Of a stretch of 64,000 bases of DNA, positions 63,729 to 64,000 are shown in pieces. The DNA is from Prorocentrum cordatum (lineage: Eukaryota > Sar > Dinophyceae > Prorocentrales > Prorocentraceae). The translations under genes and the position numbers were made by a program. Every line of letters begins with the position of its first letter. The first letter of the stretch is position 1. The DNA is taken from assembly GCA_963575745.1 (NCBI GenBank), contig CAUYUJ010004347.1, forward strand, positions 377,347 through 441,346, written 5' to 3'. The notes under the pieces were generated by a model. The model did no database searches, had not been told where the DNA came from, and saw only the letters and a program-made list of their open reading frames with translations.

Positions 63729-64000
63729 CTCGCGGGGCACGAGTGAGCAGATCTTGGGGGCACGAGTGGAGGAGGGGGAGGAGGAGGAGGAGGGAGAGGA
63801 GGAGGAGGAGGAGGAGGAGGAGGAAGAGGATGAGGAAGAGGAGGAGGAGGAGGAGGAGGAGGAGGACCCCTCCCCCTCCAACTTATGGTGGTGGTGTTGG
63901 AAAACAGGCCCATCAAGCATATCTCGTGGGGCACAAGTGAGCACATCTCAAGGGGCGAGAGCTGCTCGTCCGTGGGGCACGAGCGAGCACATATCTCTCG
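63729..64000. repeat. GGGGCACGAGTGAGCA repeat units at right edge
   Basis: CTCGCGGGGCACGAGTGAGC (63729), GGGGGCACGAGTGG (about 63756), CTCGTGGGGCACAAGTGAGC (about 63923) and CCGTGGGGCACGAGCGAGCA (about 63971) are degenerate units. They are interrupted by the truncated MITE-like element and run off the window edge. Confidence 0.75.
63768..63916. mobile_element. MITE-like element, right end only (copy 4)
   Basis: (GGA)n to about 63865, then CCCCTCCAACTTATGGTGGT and GGTGTTGGAAAACAGGCCCA plus TCAA, matching the right end of the element at 35261-35472. The left end is not found, so it is truncated or rearranged. Confidence 0.7.

Noticed and set aside
1-64000. tRNA, rRNA and snRNA genes
   Set aside because: I looked for T-loop-like GGTTCGAATCC words and conserved rRNA/snRNA blocks and saw none. 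A covariance-model scan would be needed to exclude them fully.

Overview
The window looks like nuclear DNA of a dinoflagellate. Four lines of evidence support this. First, a perfect copy of the conserved dinoflagellate spliced-leader sequence lies at 54434-54454, in front of a gene-like region. Second, a small lysine-rich protein at 6913-7209 resembles the dinoflagellate/viral nucleoprotein (DVNP) family. Third, two protein families that I know from dinoflagellate gene sets occur at 938-2930 and 7276-8524. Fourth, three different non-LTR retrotransposons carry the domain layouts common in these genomes. The DNA is GC-rich, gene-poor and packed with simple repeats, above all (GGA/TCC)n. I see no bacterial operons, CRISPR arrays, rRNA genes or tRNA genes.

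Layout. 1-9.6 kb: a gene-bearing segment with four minus-strand coding regions (transposase-like 938-2930; Ala/Gln-rich protein 5006-6262; DVNP-like 6913-7209; dinoflagellate family of unknown function 7276-8524). Its non-coding DNA holds about 44 copies of a 16-bp hairpin repeat, consensus AGCGRTCGNNAYCGCT, found nowhere else in the window by eye. 9.7-12.4 kb: twin AT-rich hairpins, a 60-bp tandem array, a 161-bp tandem array, (GAT)n and a duplicated dispersed element. 12.4-18.3 kb: no gene seen; inverted-repeat elements with (TCC)n cores and a 1.5-kb decayed minisatellite of about 15 bp. 18.4-24.2 kb: a decayed R2-like LINE (zinc fingers, reverse transcriptase, restriction-like endonuclease), split by a 1505-bp hAT-like insertion with a perfect 8-bp target duplication and ending in (TCC)n. 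24.5-35.7 kb: no intact gene; simple repeats, a composite dispersed repeat, a LINE fragment (32308-32856) and a MITE-like element. 35.7-42.9 kb: a second decayed LINE (ORF1-like, APE endonuclease, RT, RNase H), split by a 131-bp satellite plus (GGA)n. 43.0-50.8 kb, minus strand: a third LINE, the best preserved (ORF1 with zinc finger and coiled coil; APE endonuclease; RT; RNase H), with a hairpin at its stop codon and a (TCC)n tail. 51.1-64 kb: repeats, a spliced-leader-marked retrogene at 54434-56342, and several short inverted-repeat elements.

How it fits together: most recognisable coding capacity is selfish. LINE reverse transcriptases could explain the retrogene and many of the (TCC)n-tailed repeats. 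DNA-transposon-like insertions and tandem arrays have then broken the LINEs. The few host-like genes sit in the first 9 kb and are separated by the hairpin repeat, which is the strongest candidate for an undescribed element. All coordinates and matches are from reading by eye; no alignment or folding program was run.
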